From assembly GCF_001467945.1 (NCBI RefSeq), contig NZ_LNYQ01000013.1, positions 2,301,098-2,365,097 on the forward strand: a stretch of 64,000 nt of DNA, read 5' to 3'. Below are positions 1 through 12,036 of the stretch, piece by piece. Position numbers and translations under genes: made by a program. Under the pieces are notes generated by a model. The model ran no database searches. It was not told where the DNA came from and saw only the letters and a list, made by a program, of their open reading frames with translations. Source of the DNA: Legionella parisiensis. Lineage in GTDB: Bacteria > Pseudomonadota > Gammaproteobacteria > Legionellales > Legionellaceae. The first letter of the stretch is position 1; every line of letters begins with the position of its first letter.

Positions 1-506
1 TTTTCGGAAATCCCCCACAGCAACAACCTTTGGTGGGCTGCTTGAAAAGCAGACTGCGCACCACGAGCCGCACTCGATGTCGTATTTTTGCTTAATATTT
101 TTTGGGCATTAAGGGCGAGCAAATATTCTTGCTGGGTGGCTACAAGTTCCGGACTATAAACAGTAAACAGAGCTTGGTCTGCTTTGACTTTTTCTCCGGT
201 AAAATTAATGAATAAGTTCTCAATCCATCCATCAAAGCGCACATGAATATGGGCAACACGCCGCTCATCGGCTTCAACACGCCCCACGGTACGGATTATT
301 TTTTCAACCACTTGGCGACGCACCGGCTCTGACGTAATGCCAATGGCTTGTAAACGAGCCGGATCAATCACAATCTCATTTCCTTGAGTGGACTGTTTCA
401 TGTCCATCTTGCCATGATTATCCATGGCCTGTTGCGCCTGAATTACCTGCAACAACGAAAGTAAACTCAAAATAACCACACTCTTGATTATTAGCTTAAG
501 ATTCAT
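1..506 (-). CDS. CusB-like efflux periplasmic adaptor (3' part outside window)
   Basis: This is the N-terminal part of a membrane-fusion protein of a heavy-metal RND pump, which would link an inner-membrane CusA-type pump to an outer-membrane channel. The start at 506 overlaps the stop of the upstream CusC-like gene (ATGA). A signal peptide (MNLKLIIKSVVILSLLSL) is followed by a short Met/His-containing stretch. Next come 'IDPARLQAIGIT' and a barrel-sandwich region reading 'VGRVEADERRVAHIHVRFDGW', both typical of CusB and SilB. The gene runs off the left edge, so the C-terminal part is not seen. The operon order P-type ATPase, channel, adaptor suggests that a CusA-like pump gene lies to the left. 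The copper/silver specificity is inferred. Confidence 0.85.
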   Translation of the reverse strand, partial: MNLKLIIKSVVILSLLSLLQVIQAQQAMDNHGKMDMKQSTQGNEIVIDPARLQAIGITSEPVRRQVVEKIIRTVGRVEADERRVAHIHVRFDGWIENLFINFTGEKVKADQALFTVYSPELVATQQEYLLALNAQKILSKNTTSSAARGAQSAFQAAHQRLLLWGISE

Positions 507-1762
507 AAGAACGTCCCTGTACTTTCTTCGATTTGTGCAATCGCTTTTTCATGTTCAGCGAGTTCACCGTGCCATTCCAATTCATTTTCTTGCAGCGTCA
601 ATAAATTATTCAGCATCGTTAAGAAATCCACTTTGCCCACGCCGTAGGTGGCTTGTGATGAAGTAAATGTTAAAGTGGCTTGTGGAATGATGGTATGTTG
701 AATCAGATGAATAAGTTTTGCAGAGCGCTCTGCCAATAAATAGGCATTTTTCACTTGAAAAGAAAGCATACGATAGGTCGTCTGCAAATCCTCAATATCC
801 GCATTATACCGCGCAAGTGATTCGCGCACGGCATGATTTTGCTTTTGCATGAAATAAAGTGGAACCGTTGCTTTTAACAACACTTGATAGCCTTTGGTGT
901 GCATCCCCGTATCATGAAGTCGTCCCCCTTCGATTTCCACATCCGGGAAATACTCCATTTTACTTAAGCGGATGGCTTGTCGTCCTTTTTGAACAGCGCG
1001 CTGTTGCATGATTAATTGTGGTGCTCGGCTCTTAACAAGGGTATAAAAATACTCTAAATTATGCCCCATGGGCGTTACGGGGAGTGTTCCTGGTGTATCG
1101 ATTTTAATTTCTAACGAACGATTTAAAAGGCGATTGATATCCGCCTGCAGGGATCCCCGTTGTTGTTTTAATATCACCAAGCGCATCAAAAGGCGAGAAA
1201 TCTCCGTTTGAGCACGATAAATGTCTTGTTGCGGTGTTTTCCCCACACTGTAAGTCGCTTCAGCACTCTTCTCCATCTCATGAAGAAGTTCTTGGTTTCT
1301 TTGTACGATCTCAATGGATTTATTGACAAAATAAAGGTCATAATACAGCCGTTTGAGTTCCGCAATAACCGCGAAACACGTTGCATGATACTCCGCTTTG
1401 GCTCTTTTGGCCTCTAGCGTTGCTATCCTTCCTCGCACAATGAGTTTGCCAGGAAAAGGAATTTCTTGTTGGCCACCTAACATTTGCTCGCGTCTTGGAT
1501 CCACATCCATAGGGATATTCTCTGACATGTTGATGTAACCTGCATTCAATTTGGGATCGGGCAATGCTGTTGCCTGGGGAATCACATGGATTGCGGCCAT
1601 TAGTCGGTCACGTGCGGCGCGAATCTGAGGATTGTTTTGCGTAGCCTCCTTAATTAGCTGCGATAAAGCAGGCGGTGTTCTGGCATAAGATATTGGCCCT
1701 GTAAAACAACAAAAACCTAAGAGAATAGTGTAAGTGATTTGTTTCATACTAAAATGCTTCAT
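503..1762 (-). CDS. TolC/CusC-family outer-membrane efflux channel
   Basis: This 419-residue outer-membrane factor has a signal peptide ending near 'ISYARTP' and two long helical repeats rich in Q, E, K and A, the usual TolC-family layout. 'NNPQIRAARDRL' near the mature N-terminus is the common OEP-domain opening. It would form the exit duct of a tripartite metal pump. It overlaps the upstream ATPase by 14 nt and the downstream adaptor by 4 nt, so the three genes are translationally coupled. It is a second efflux channel in the window beside helC, from a different branch of the family. The substrate cannot be read from the sequence. Confidence 0.85.
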   Translation of the reverse strand: MKHFSMKQITYTILLGFCCFTGPISYARTPPALSQLIKEATQNNPQIRAARDRLMAAIHVIPQATALPDPKLNAGYINMSENIPMDVDPRREQMLGGQQEIPFPGKLIVRGRIATLEAKRAKAEYHATCFAVIAELKRLYYDLYFVNKSIEIVQRNQELLHEMEKSAEATYSVGKTPQQDIYRAQTEISRLLMRLVILKQQRGSLQADINRLLNRSLEIKIDTPGTLPVTPMGHNLEYFYTLVKSRAPQLIMQQRAVQKGRQAIRLSKMEYFPDVEIEGGRLHDTGMHTKGYQVLLKATVPLYFMQKQNHAVRESLARYNADIEDLQTTYRMLSFQVKNAYLLAERSAKLIHLIQHTIIPQATLTFTSSQATYGVGKVDFLTMLNNLLTLQENELEWHGELAEHEKAIAQIEESTGTFL

Positions 1763-4448
1763 TGGGTGCCTTCCTTAGTCGTTTCTGAGCTTCTATGATG
1801 AGCAAAGGCACCATGCCCAATAGAATCCAAACCAGGCATTGGGTGAATGAGACCGGTTGTATCCCAAATAATTCGCGCAATACCGGGATATGATGAATCA
1901 AGACCTGCAGGGAAAAACTGATGCTCACAATAAAAAAGAGTCTTAAATTGGAAAACAATCCTACTTGCCAAATGTTCTTCGTGTCGCTTCGCGCTCCAAA
2001 GGCCCATAAAAGCTCGGCGGTTACTAAAACAGAAAAGGCCGCATCTTGGGCTTGAATTAAATCCTTATCGATTAAATATTCATAAGCGAACACACTAAGG
2101 ATTACTAAAGCCTTTAAACAACCCACAAAGGTTACTCGTTTGAAAAACGCCATATCCATCATGGATTTTTGCGTGGCTCTGGGTGGACGATTCAAAATCC
2201 CTGGCTCTGACATATCGGTAGCTAAGCCAATGGCCGGCAAACCATCGGTTACTAAGTTAATCCATAATAATTGGATAGGAAGTAACGGCAGGGGCCAGCC
2301 GATTAAAAGTGCTACAAACACAACCAGTAACTCCCCACTATTGCCTGCTAATAAATAGGCAAGCGTTTTGGCAATGTTATCGTAAATCGTGCGACCTTCT
2401 TCAATACCTGCCACAATCGAGGTGAAGTTATTGTCCATGACAATGATGTCAGAGGCTTCTTTAGTGACAGCAGTCCCTGTTTTCCCCATGGCAATGCCCA
2501 CCGAAGCTTCTCTTAAAGCAGGCGCATCATTCACCCCATCACCTGTCATCGCCACCACCATTTGTTGTTTTTTCCAGGCCCGTACGATTTTTAATTTATG
2601 CTCCGCCGTCACACGAGCATAGACAGCAATGTCTTTGACGCAATGGTTAAATTCCTCCTCTGGCATATTTTCAAGTTCATTGCCAGTGAGTAATCGATCC
2701 CCTGCTTCCAAAATGCCAAGCTCTTTGGCAATGGCTCTTGCCGTGTCAGGATGGTCTCCTGTAATCATCACCGGTTTGATGCCGGCTTTTTTACAGCGAC
2801 TGATGGATTCCTTGCTACTTGCATGAGGTGGGTCCTGAAGACCAATAAGACCTAAAAACACCAGGTTATGTTCAATCTCGTCGTCTTCTTTTTCTAAAGC
2901 TGTAGGCTCTAATTGGCGCTTCGCAAAAGCTAGCAGTCGCAATGCTTCGCTGGCCATGAGTTCGCAGGATTGTTTCATGCGCGCTTTATCATTCGGTGTT
3001 AATTTTTTAATGCCTGTTTTGGTCAAAATATGGGTACAGCGCTCCAAAATGAGTTCGGGTGCCCCCTTCACAAAAGCGATGTGTTCATGGTCTTGTCGAC
3101 ACACAACTGTCATGCGTTTGCGTTCGGAACTAAAGGGTAACTCTTTGATGCGAGGATAAGAGGATCGCAGTTCCCCTCGCCAAATGCCTCCTTTGGCAGC
3201 AGCAACCAAAAGTGCCACTTCAGTTGGGTCTCCCACAGTAGCTACCTGTCCATCTTGGCTCTCAAAACTCGCGTTATTGCAAGCCACCATCGCTTGCAAA
3301 GTGGCTTGCAACAACTGGTCTTCTGGCACATTAATTTCTTGACCTTGAAGAGTAAACCCTCCCGAGATGTTATAGCCTTCTCCATGAATGCTATAAACAT
3401 CACTTGCCGTCACAAGCTGACGTGCAGTCATTTCACCTACGGTTAACGTTCCTGTTTTATCGGTGCAAATGACTTGTAAACAGCCGAGTGTTTCAACCGC
3501 CGATAATCGTCTTACCAGTACGGCACGCCGTACCATACGCTGCACACCAAGCGCTAAAGCCACCGTGACAACAGCAGGCAAGCCTTCAGGAATTGCAGCC
3601 ACTGCAAGACTGACTGAACTCATGAATAAGCTGAATAGAGAGATATTACGTAAAAGACCTAAGCCAAAAATGGCAATGATAATGAAAAAGCAAAGCCACA
3701 ATAGACGAGACCCCACTTGATTGAGTTTTTTCTGTAAAGGTGTTTCATCACGAGACGCCTCACCCAGCATTTTGGCAACATGGCCCATTTCCGTTTGCAT
3801 GCCGGTTGCCATAACAAGTGCTCTGCCTGTGCCATCGGCCACAGAGGTCCCCATAAACACCATGTTTTTACGGTCAGCTAGAGGCGTCTCGGCAGTGCAA
3901 ACATCCAGATTTTTAGCAACGGGTATCGACTCACCCGTGAGTGGCGCTTCATTGACCTTAAGCGCTGATAATTCAAAAAGACGAGCATCGGCAGCAATTA
4001 AATCGCCACTTTCAAAAAGAAGAATATCACCTGGTACGATATCAGAAGCGGCTATCACCTTCGCATGGCCATCGCGAAGCACTGTTGCTTTGGGAGCAGC
4101 CATTTGCTGAAGCGCAAGCATTGCCCTATCAGCGCGATATTCCAAAAAAAATCCGATGATGGCATTTAAAATGACAATGGCCAAAATGGCAATGGCGTCG
4201 GCTTTTTCATCTAATAAAAAAGAAACAAGGACAGCACCTAAAAGTACCCAGATGACCACACTCTCAAATTGCTGCAAAAAAATAATGAAGGGAGAGGTTC
4301 GCTTCTGTTTGCTGAGAAGGTTTGGCCCTACTTCCTTTAATCGCAGCTTGGCCTCTTTTTCAGATAACCCCAAAGAGAAATCGATGTTAAACCGTGAAGC
4401 AATCTCTACAGGTGATTTATCATGCCATTGCCCTTCCATAATAACCAT
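1749..4448 (-). CDS. P2-type (PacL/PMR1-like) cation-transporting ATPase
   Basis: This 899-residue P-type ATPase has an N-terminal cation-ATPase domain, the TGES dephosphorylation loop (about 171), the PEGLP membrane motif (about 287), the phosphorylation site DKTGT (330-334) and the GDGVNDAP hinge. The PEGLP motif, instead of CPC, places it with Ca2+/Mn2+-type P2 pumps and not with P1B heavy-metal pumps. It lacks a metal-binding N-terminal domain. ATG at 4448 is preceded by AGGA; Met4 (4439) is an alternative start. It is the first gene of a coupled unit with the CusC- and CusB-like genes, so metal stress is the likely context. The transported ion is uncertain. Confidence 0.9.
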   Translation of the reverse strand: MVIMEGQWHDKSPVEIASRFNIDFSLGLSEKEAKLRLKEVGPNLLSKQKRTSPFIIFLQQFESVVIWVLLGAVLVSFLLDEKADAIAILAIVILNAIIGFFLEYRADRAMLALQQMAAPKATVLRDGHAKVIAASDIVPGDILLFESGDLIAADARLFELSALKVNEAPLTGESIPVAKNLDVCTAETPLADRKNMVFMGTSVADGTGRALVMATGMQTEMGHVAKMLGEASRDETPLQKKLNQVGSRLLWLCFFIIIAIFGLGLLRNISLFSLFMSSVSLAVAAIPEGLPAVVTVALALGVQRMVRRAVLVRRLSAVETLGCLQVICTDKTGTLTVGEMTARQLVTASDVYSIHGEGYNISGGFTLQGQEINVPEDQLLQATLQAMVACNNASFESQDGQVATVGDPTEVALLVAAAKGGIWRGELRSSYPRIKELPFSSERKRMTVVCRQDHEHIAFVKGAPELILERCTHILTKTGIKKLTPNDKARMKQSCELMASEALRLLAFAKRQLEPTALEKEDDEIEHNLVFLGLIGLQDPPHASSKESISRCKKAGIKPVMITGDHPDTARAIAKELGILEAGDRLLTGNELENMPEEEFNHCVKDIAVYARVTAEHKLKIVRAWKKQQMVVAMTGDGVNDAPALREASVGIAMGKTGTAVTKEASDIIVMDNNFTSIVAGIEEGRTIYDNIAKTLAYLLAGNSGELLVVFVALLIGWPLPLLPIQLLWINLVTDGLPAIGLATDMSEPGILNRPPRATQKSMMDMAFFKRVTFVGCLKALVILSVFAYEYLIDKDLIQAQDAAFSVLVTAELLWAFGARSDTKNIWQVGLFSNLRLFFIVSISFSLQVLIHHIPVLRELFGIQPVSFTQCLVWILLGMVPLLIIEAQKRLRKAPNEAF

Positions 4449-4541
4449 CTAACCATCCTTTGCATTTGCATATCCATTAACCTGTTTTTACAGGTTTGAT
4501 TCTTTGAATATCCTCTAATCAATTGTATCAAAATGTAATAA

Positions 4542-4766
4542 TTTTATCACATTGGGGTATGGATTCATTTAACTGAAAATCAAATACATGAGCATACTCA
4601 TGAAGAAGAAACACATAGTCATAGCCATTATCATGACGAACATCATCAACATGAACATCTTTTCGATTGGGCTTGAAAAGAACCACATTCACACAGTCAT
4701 CATCACAATAAGCTCATTCATGCACATCCCCACTTTCCAGATATCCATCATCAACATAAGCATTAA
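4542..4766 (+). pseudogene. Relic of a histidine-rich metal-binding protein (in-frame stop)
   Basis: In one frame this stretch reads a strikingly His-rich sequence with HEH, HSHSH, HHQHEH, HSHSHHH and HHQHKH runs. It is interrupted by a single TGA at 4674-4676 directly after 'LFDWA' and continues in the same frame to TAA at 4764. No start codon is present: the frame opens after a stop at 4539. The composition is that of a metal-chelating tail on a transporter or metal-handling protein. I read it as a 5'-truncated gene with a nonsense mutation. A reading in another frame from 4588 lacks this pattern and is a shadow. Confidence 0.6.
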
Positions 4767-4785
4767 CCAGAGTATCCTCTTCAAA

Positions 4786-4959
4786 TTAATGAAGTTTAAA
4801 TGATACTCCGTGTAAAAAAATAGCAAGCATGATAAGAAAACTCACTAAGGAAAAAATAAAAGATAATTTTTGCTTATTTTTTTGAAAATAAATCATAAGA
4901 CTGAATAAAATAATGAGAAAAACAACAAACATGCCTAATACCCAAGCATTTATTATCAC
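4786..4959 (-). CDS. Small two-helix membrane protein (57 aa)
   Basis: This open frame begins with GTG at 4959, preceded by AGGA, and ends with TAA at 4786. It encodes 57 residues with two clear hydrophobic helices ('AWVLGMFVVFLIILFSLMIY' and 'SFIFSLVSFLIMLAIFLH') separated by a basic turn, QKNKQK. It lies 14 nt after the small lipoprotein gene on the same strand, so the two probably share a transcript. The positive-inside turn suggests both termini face the periplasm. I do not recognise a family. The position between two metal ATPase units suggests an envelope accessory role, which is inference. Confidence 0.6.
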   Translation of the reverse strand: MIINAWVLGMFVVFLIILFSLMIYFQKNKQKLSFIFSLVSFLIMLAIFLHGVSFKLH

Positions 4960-4973
4960 TTTTATTCCTAATT

Positions 4974-5147
4974 CTAGTCGTTATAATAATCATGCTCATG
5001 CTGAGCTTTGCCATCAGAACCCTTATCATGACCACTTTCAGAATGAGCTCCACCAGAAGCAGTTTGCATATGAGTGCATGAAATTAATCCAAACCCCGAA
5101 ATAAGAATACCTATCAGGAAGAACAGTTTAAATCTTGGCATAGTCAT
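4974..5147 (-). CDS. Small lipoprotein, His/Asp/Glu-rich
   Basis: The start at 5147 (MTMPRF) was chosen because GGAG lies 5 nt upstream. A longer frame from 5168 has no comparable site. The sequence has a basic n-region, a hydrophobic core and the lipobox LISC, so Cys about 24 would be lipidated. The roughly 33-residue mature part is rich in H, D, E, S and G ('SESGHDKGSDGK', 'EHDYYND'). It probably sits in the envelope and could bind metal loosely. It forms a pair with the small membrane protein that follows. No catalytic domain can be present at this size. Confidence 0.7.
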   Translation of the reverse strand: MTMPRFKLFFLIGILISGFGLISCTHMQTASGGAHSESGHDKGSDGKAQHEHDYYND

Positions 5148-5402
5148 TACATCTCCATATATAGACATAAAAAAACAAACTCACCCTACTACATTGAAAA
5201 ATAAGCTACCTTTTATACTAACATAATAAATACCCACTTTGATGAGTGGTGAAAATCAATTATTTTCCTTCATTAAAAACCCCAATAAACTTAAAACATT
5301 TTGTTTTGAAATGGATTTATGCTAAAGAGCCATCAAATACTAAAATTGACTCATTTCCATCCTGATTTTAATACCCAAAAAATGTTCTCGACTTACGTTA
5401 TT

Positions 5403-7559
5403 TTATTCATTACTTTCTGGAGACAAATACAACAATCGCAATCCATTAGCTACTACGATTAAACTCGCTCCCATATCTGCAAAAACCGCCATCCATAAAG
5501 TTGCATATCCTACAAGAGCTAAAATAAAGAAAATGCCTTTAATCGCAATAGATAAACTGATGTTTTGATAAAGAGTGCGTGCCGTCTTACGACTTAAATC
5601 AATATAAAAGGGAAGTCTTGCTAGATTATCATTCATGAGAGCAACGTCTGCTGTTTCTAAGGCGGTATCTGTTCCTTTCCCCATCGCAAAACTCACGGTA
5701 GCTTTTGCCAATGCAGGTGCATCATTAATTCCATCTCCTACCATACCAACACTATGATAGTGTTCTAAAAGACGATTAATCGCTTGCAGTTTTTCAGCAG
5801 GTAATATATTCGCATTTACTTCATCAATACCTACTTTTTTAGCAATAGCCTGAGCCGTTACCGCATTGTCTCCCGTTAACATCGCGGTTTTTATCCCCCG
5901 TTCATGTAGTTGTGCAATCGCCTGTTGGCTTGTAACACGTAAAGTATCAGCTACTGCAAAAATAGCCAAAACAGTCGTAGCATTACTTAATATTACGGTC
6001 GTTTTACCTTCTTCCTCCAAGCGCTTCAGCTCTTGTTCGACAAAATGATTGCATACCTGATTGTCTTCAGCTAACTGATGATTGCCTACAAAATAGAGTT
6101 CTTGACCCACTAATCCCTTTACTCCTCGTCCAGGAAGCGCTGAAAATTGCTCAATTTCAAGTAAAGCGTTTTGAGGTTGTTCCTGTTGCCAGTACTGTAC
6201 TAAGGCATTAGCGACTGGATGCTCTGAGTGACTATCAAGGCTTGCAGCTAACAATAACAAACTATCCTTAGTTCGATTTTCATCCCAAGCTATGAAGTCA
6301 GTTACAACTGGCTTTCCTTCCGTTAAAGTACCTGTCTTATCTAAAGCAATTAACCTCAGTCGATGACCAACCTCTAAGTAGCTTCCTCCTTTAATAAGAA
6401 GCCCTTGTTTTGCTGCCGCTGCAAGACCGCTTACAACAGTCACAGGTGTTGAAATCACTAAAGCGCAAGGGCAAGCAATAACTAATAAAGTCAGTGACTT
6501 ATAAAGAGAATCATAAAAAGGATAACCAAATGCTAAAGGTGGAATTAATGCAACAAAAAAAGCCATCAATACCATAATTGGAGTATAATATTTAGAAAAC
6601 TGATCAACAAATCGTTGTGTTGGAGCTCGATCCGCTTGCGCTTGCTCTATCGCTTTACCAATTTTAGCAAGCAATGTATCGCCTGACGCTTTACTGACCT
6701 GCACTTCAAACGCGCCGTGCTCATTTAATGTTCCTGCAAAAACCAAATCACCCACTTTTTTTGTTATTGGCATTGATTCACCAGTAATCGGCGCTTGATT
6801 GACCGTGCTCTGACCTGAAATAACCACGCCATCCAGGGGAATACGCTCTCCAGGTTTTACTCTAAAAATAGCACCAGGCACCACTTTTTCAATGGCCAAG
6901 GTTTGCCATTGACCATCGTCCTGTTTCACTGAAGCCACCTCAGGGGCAATTTGCATTAAGCTTCGAATCGCAAGACGTGCTTTATCTAAGGAGTAGCGCT
7001 CGATACGTTCGGCCAATGCAAATAAAACAGTCACCATTGCCGCTTCAGGCCACTCTCCAATAAGAACAGCCCCTGCTATCGCAATGAACATCAAGCTATT
7101 GATATTCATTGTTTTAGTCCCTAAGGCAAGCCACCCTTTTTTAAAGGTAGAAGGCCCACTAAGACCAATAGCCAACAAAGCTGGAAGAATAGTCCAAACG
7201 GATTGTTCTGTAGCTAAAAAATAAGCTGCCAGCTCAGAAAATAGGGCAAGAAAACCTGCTAGTCCAATAATTTTCCAGGAAAAATCCAAAGATAATTGTT
7301 TTCTTTGTGGTATAGGCAAAGTGCTTTCCAGAGTTCGAACATTCATTCCCAACGCCTCAATGCGTTTTTGCAATTCTTCACTTGAAGCCAACCGGTGATG
7401 AATGGTAACTTCTTCAGCAATAAAATTAAAATCCAACTGCTCCACTTCAGGAATATCCTGTAACTGCTTTCTGATTAGTTGCTCTTCCGCTGGACAATCA
7501 AGACCTGCAACAAAAAATTTGGTTTCATTTAAAGGTACTGTCATTTGGTTTTTCCGCAT
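5403..7559 (-). CDS. cadA: CadA/ZntA-type P1B ATPase (Zn/Cd/Pb export)
   Basis: This 718-residue P1B-type ATPase starts with a heavy-metal-associated domain whose metal loop is GLDCPAEE (about 19-26). It then has TGES (259), the membrane metal motif CPC (363-365), DKTGT (407-411), an HP motif ('SEHP', about 445) and GDGINDAP. CPC together with the C-x-x-E-E loop is typical of divalent Zn/Cd/Pb exporters in the inner membrane. Met6 (7544) has the better-spaced ribosome site and may be the true start. It lies 61 nt after helA on the same strand and may be its last operon member. Confidence 0.92.
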   Translation of the reverse strand: MRKNQMTVPLNETKFFVAGLDCPAEEQLIRKQLQDIPEVEQLDFNFIAEEVTIHHRLASSEELQKRIEALGMNVRTLESTLPIPQRKQLSLDFSWKIIGLAGFLALFSELAAYFLATEQSVWTILPALLAIGLSGPSTFKKGWLALGTKTMNINSLMFIAIAGAVLIGEWPEAAMVTVLFALAERIERYSLDKARLAIRSLMQIAPEVASVKQDDGQWQTLAIEKVVPGAIFRVKPGERIPLDGVVISGQSTVNQAPITGESMPITKKVGDLVFAGTLNEHGAFEVQVSKASGDTLLAKIGKAIEQAQADRAPTQRFVDQFSKYYTPIMVLMAFFVALIPPLAFGYPFYDSLYKSLTLLVIACPCALVISTPVTVVSGLAAAAKQGLLIKGGSYLEVGHRLRLIALDKTGTLTEGKPVVTDFIAWDENRTKDSLLLLAASLDSHSEHPVANALVQYWQQEQPQNALLEIEQFSALPGRGVKGLVGQELYFVGNHQLAEDNQVCNHFVEQELKRLEEEGKTTVILSNATTVLAIFAVADTLRVTSQQAIAQLHERGIKTAMLTGDNAVTAQAIAKKVGIDEVNANILPAEKLQAINRLLEHYHSVGMVGDGINDAPALAKATVSFAMGKGTDTALETADVALMNDNLARLPFYIDLSRKTARTLYQNISLSIAIKGIFFILALVGYATLWMAVFADMGASLIVVANGLRLLYLSPESNE

Positions 7560-7620
7560 TGTCCGTAAAATATAACCCTTGTAATGAATGAAGCATCACA
7601 AGAACATCGTCTGATACACA

Positions 7621-10779
<3,159 letters not shown>

Positions 10780-12036
10780 TTAGTGGTCATGGCTTGCGCC
10801 TTCTTTGCCTATTTCTGCTTTGATATAAAAACTATTTTTGCTCACATAGCGCTGCCCTGCATCCAATCCCGAAATCACTTCTGCCCATTGCTTATCTTTT
10901 TCACCCAGATTAACTGGAGTGGCTTCAAAATAATCGCCTTGCTGAACAAAAACTACATCTTGTTCGCCCATTTGTTGGAGTGCAGAAAGAAGTACTGCAA
11001 CAGGGGCTGTTTTCTCTTTAATCACGATAGCGCCATTCACATACATACCAGGAAGCCAGATGCGAGCTTCATTATTAAGAACAGCACGTGCCAATGTGGT
11101 TTGACTGTCCTCAACACCCAAGGGTGAAATGTAGGTAATGGTGCTCACAGATTTAGGCTTTCCTTCATCACCAGTCACAATGACTTCCATACCTGGCTTC
11201 ACTAAAGGGGCATCCTTGCGATATAAGGTAAAATCAGCCCAAACAGTAACTAAATTGGCTACCTCAAAAATAGGTTTGGTGTTTTGGGCAAACTCACCAT
11301 TGGTTGCATATTTTTGTACTATCGTTCCCGTTATGGGTGACCTTATTTCGTAATTTTGCAAACTCTCATTACTTTCAATCGTTGCCAACACATCCCCTTT
11401 TGTCACTTCATCGCCTAAATTTTTATTCATTGCTTTAATAATTCCCGAATAACGTGCATAAATAGGCGCTGAAGTATCACGATTAGTAACAATTTTACCT
11501 ACAGCATTTAATTGCGTTTTTATCGTTTGCTCTTGGGCAACTGCTGTTTCTATCCCCGCTGCTTTAAGAATAGCGGGAGCAATTTTTACTCGCCCTTCAT
11601 ACGTGGAGTAATGCCAACTCAATTGTTTTCCAAAACTATTTAATTGAATTGTTACATCAAAAGAATGAGGTTCTTCAATGATCTGGTTGCTTTGTAAAAA
11701 ATTTTCCACAGGAATAAAAGTAATCTGCTCTTTTTTTCCACCAAATCGAGTAAATGCTACAATTAATTCTGCCTTTTGTGGCAAAATCATTTCTCCATTT
11801 TTATAAAGGTAGGCTCTAAAATGAGGTAGCATCCCTCGCTCAAAAATTAGAAACTCTAAGGCCAAATCCCCATCTTTAAACAAACGGCCTCCGTGAGGTC
11901 CTTTTTCCATGGTTTCTTGATGACTATTTTCTTCTGTAGCATGAGTTGTTTCTTCCGCCCAAAGCGAAAAAGAACTTATTCCCAGCAGGAAAACAACAAG
12001 TTGCAGGAAGAAACTGACTGGTTTTAATAGATTCAT
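10780..12036 (-). CDS. helB: HelB/CusB-type periplasmic adaptor
   Basis: This 418-residue membrane-fusion protein has a signal peptide ending about 'SLWAEE'. An acidic His-containing stretch (HATEENSHQETMEKGPHGG) follows, then a CzcB-like N-terminal domain and a lipoyl/barrel-sandwich core around 'LGDEVTKGDVLATIESNESL'. The C-terminus ends in GASHDH. The 'GPHGGRLF' opening is shared with CzcB-type adaptors that bind metal. The start overlaps the helC stop by 4 nt and the gene is followed 6 nt later by helA. It bridges HelA and HelC across the periplasm. Confidence 0.93.
   Translation of the reverse strand: MNLLKPVSFFLQLVVFLLGISSFSLWAEETTHATEENSHQETMEKGPHGGRLFKDGDLALEFLIFERGMLPHFRAYLYKNGEMILPQKAELIVAFTRFGGKKEQITFIPVENFLQSNQIIEEPHSFDVTIQLNSFGKQLSWHYSTYEGRVKIAPAILKAAGIETAVAQEQTIKTQLNAVGKIVTNRDTSAPIYARYSGIIKAMNKNLGDEVTKGDVLATIESNESLQNYEIRSPITGTIVQKYATNGEFAQNTKPIFEVANLVTVWADFTLYRKDAPLVKPGMEVIVTGDEGKPKSVSTITYISPLGVEDSQTTLARAVLNNEARIWLPGMYVNGAIVIKEKTAPVAVLLSALQQMGEQDVVFVQQGDYFEATPVNLGEKDKQWAEVISGLDAGQRYVSKNSFYIKAEIGKEGASHDH

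Noticed and set aside
4588-4803. Plus-strand frame of 71 codons rich in Ile and Met
   Set aside because: It is a frame-shifted reading of CAT repeats that code for the His-rich relic, and has no ribosome site.
5225-5260. TTGATGAGTGGTGAAAATC resembling a hammerhead core
   Set aside because: The required C and the GAAA context are not right, and stem II cannot form.
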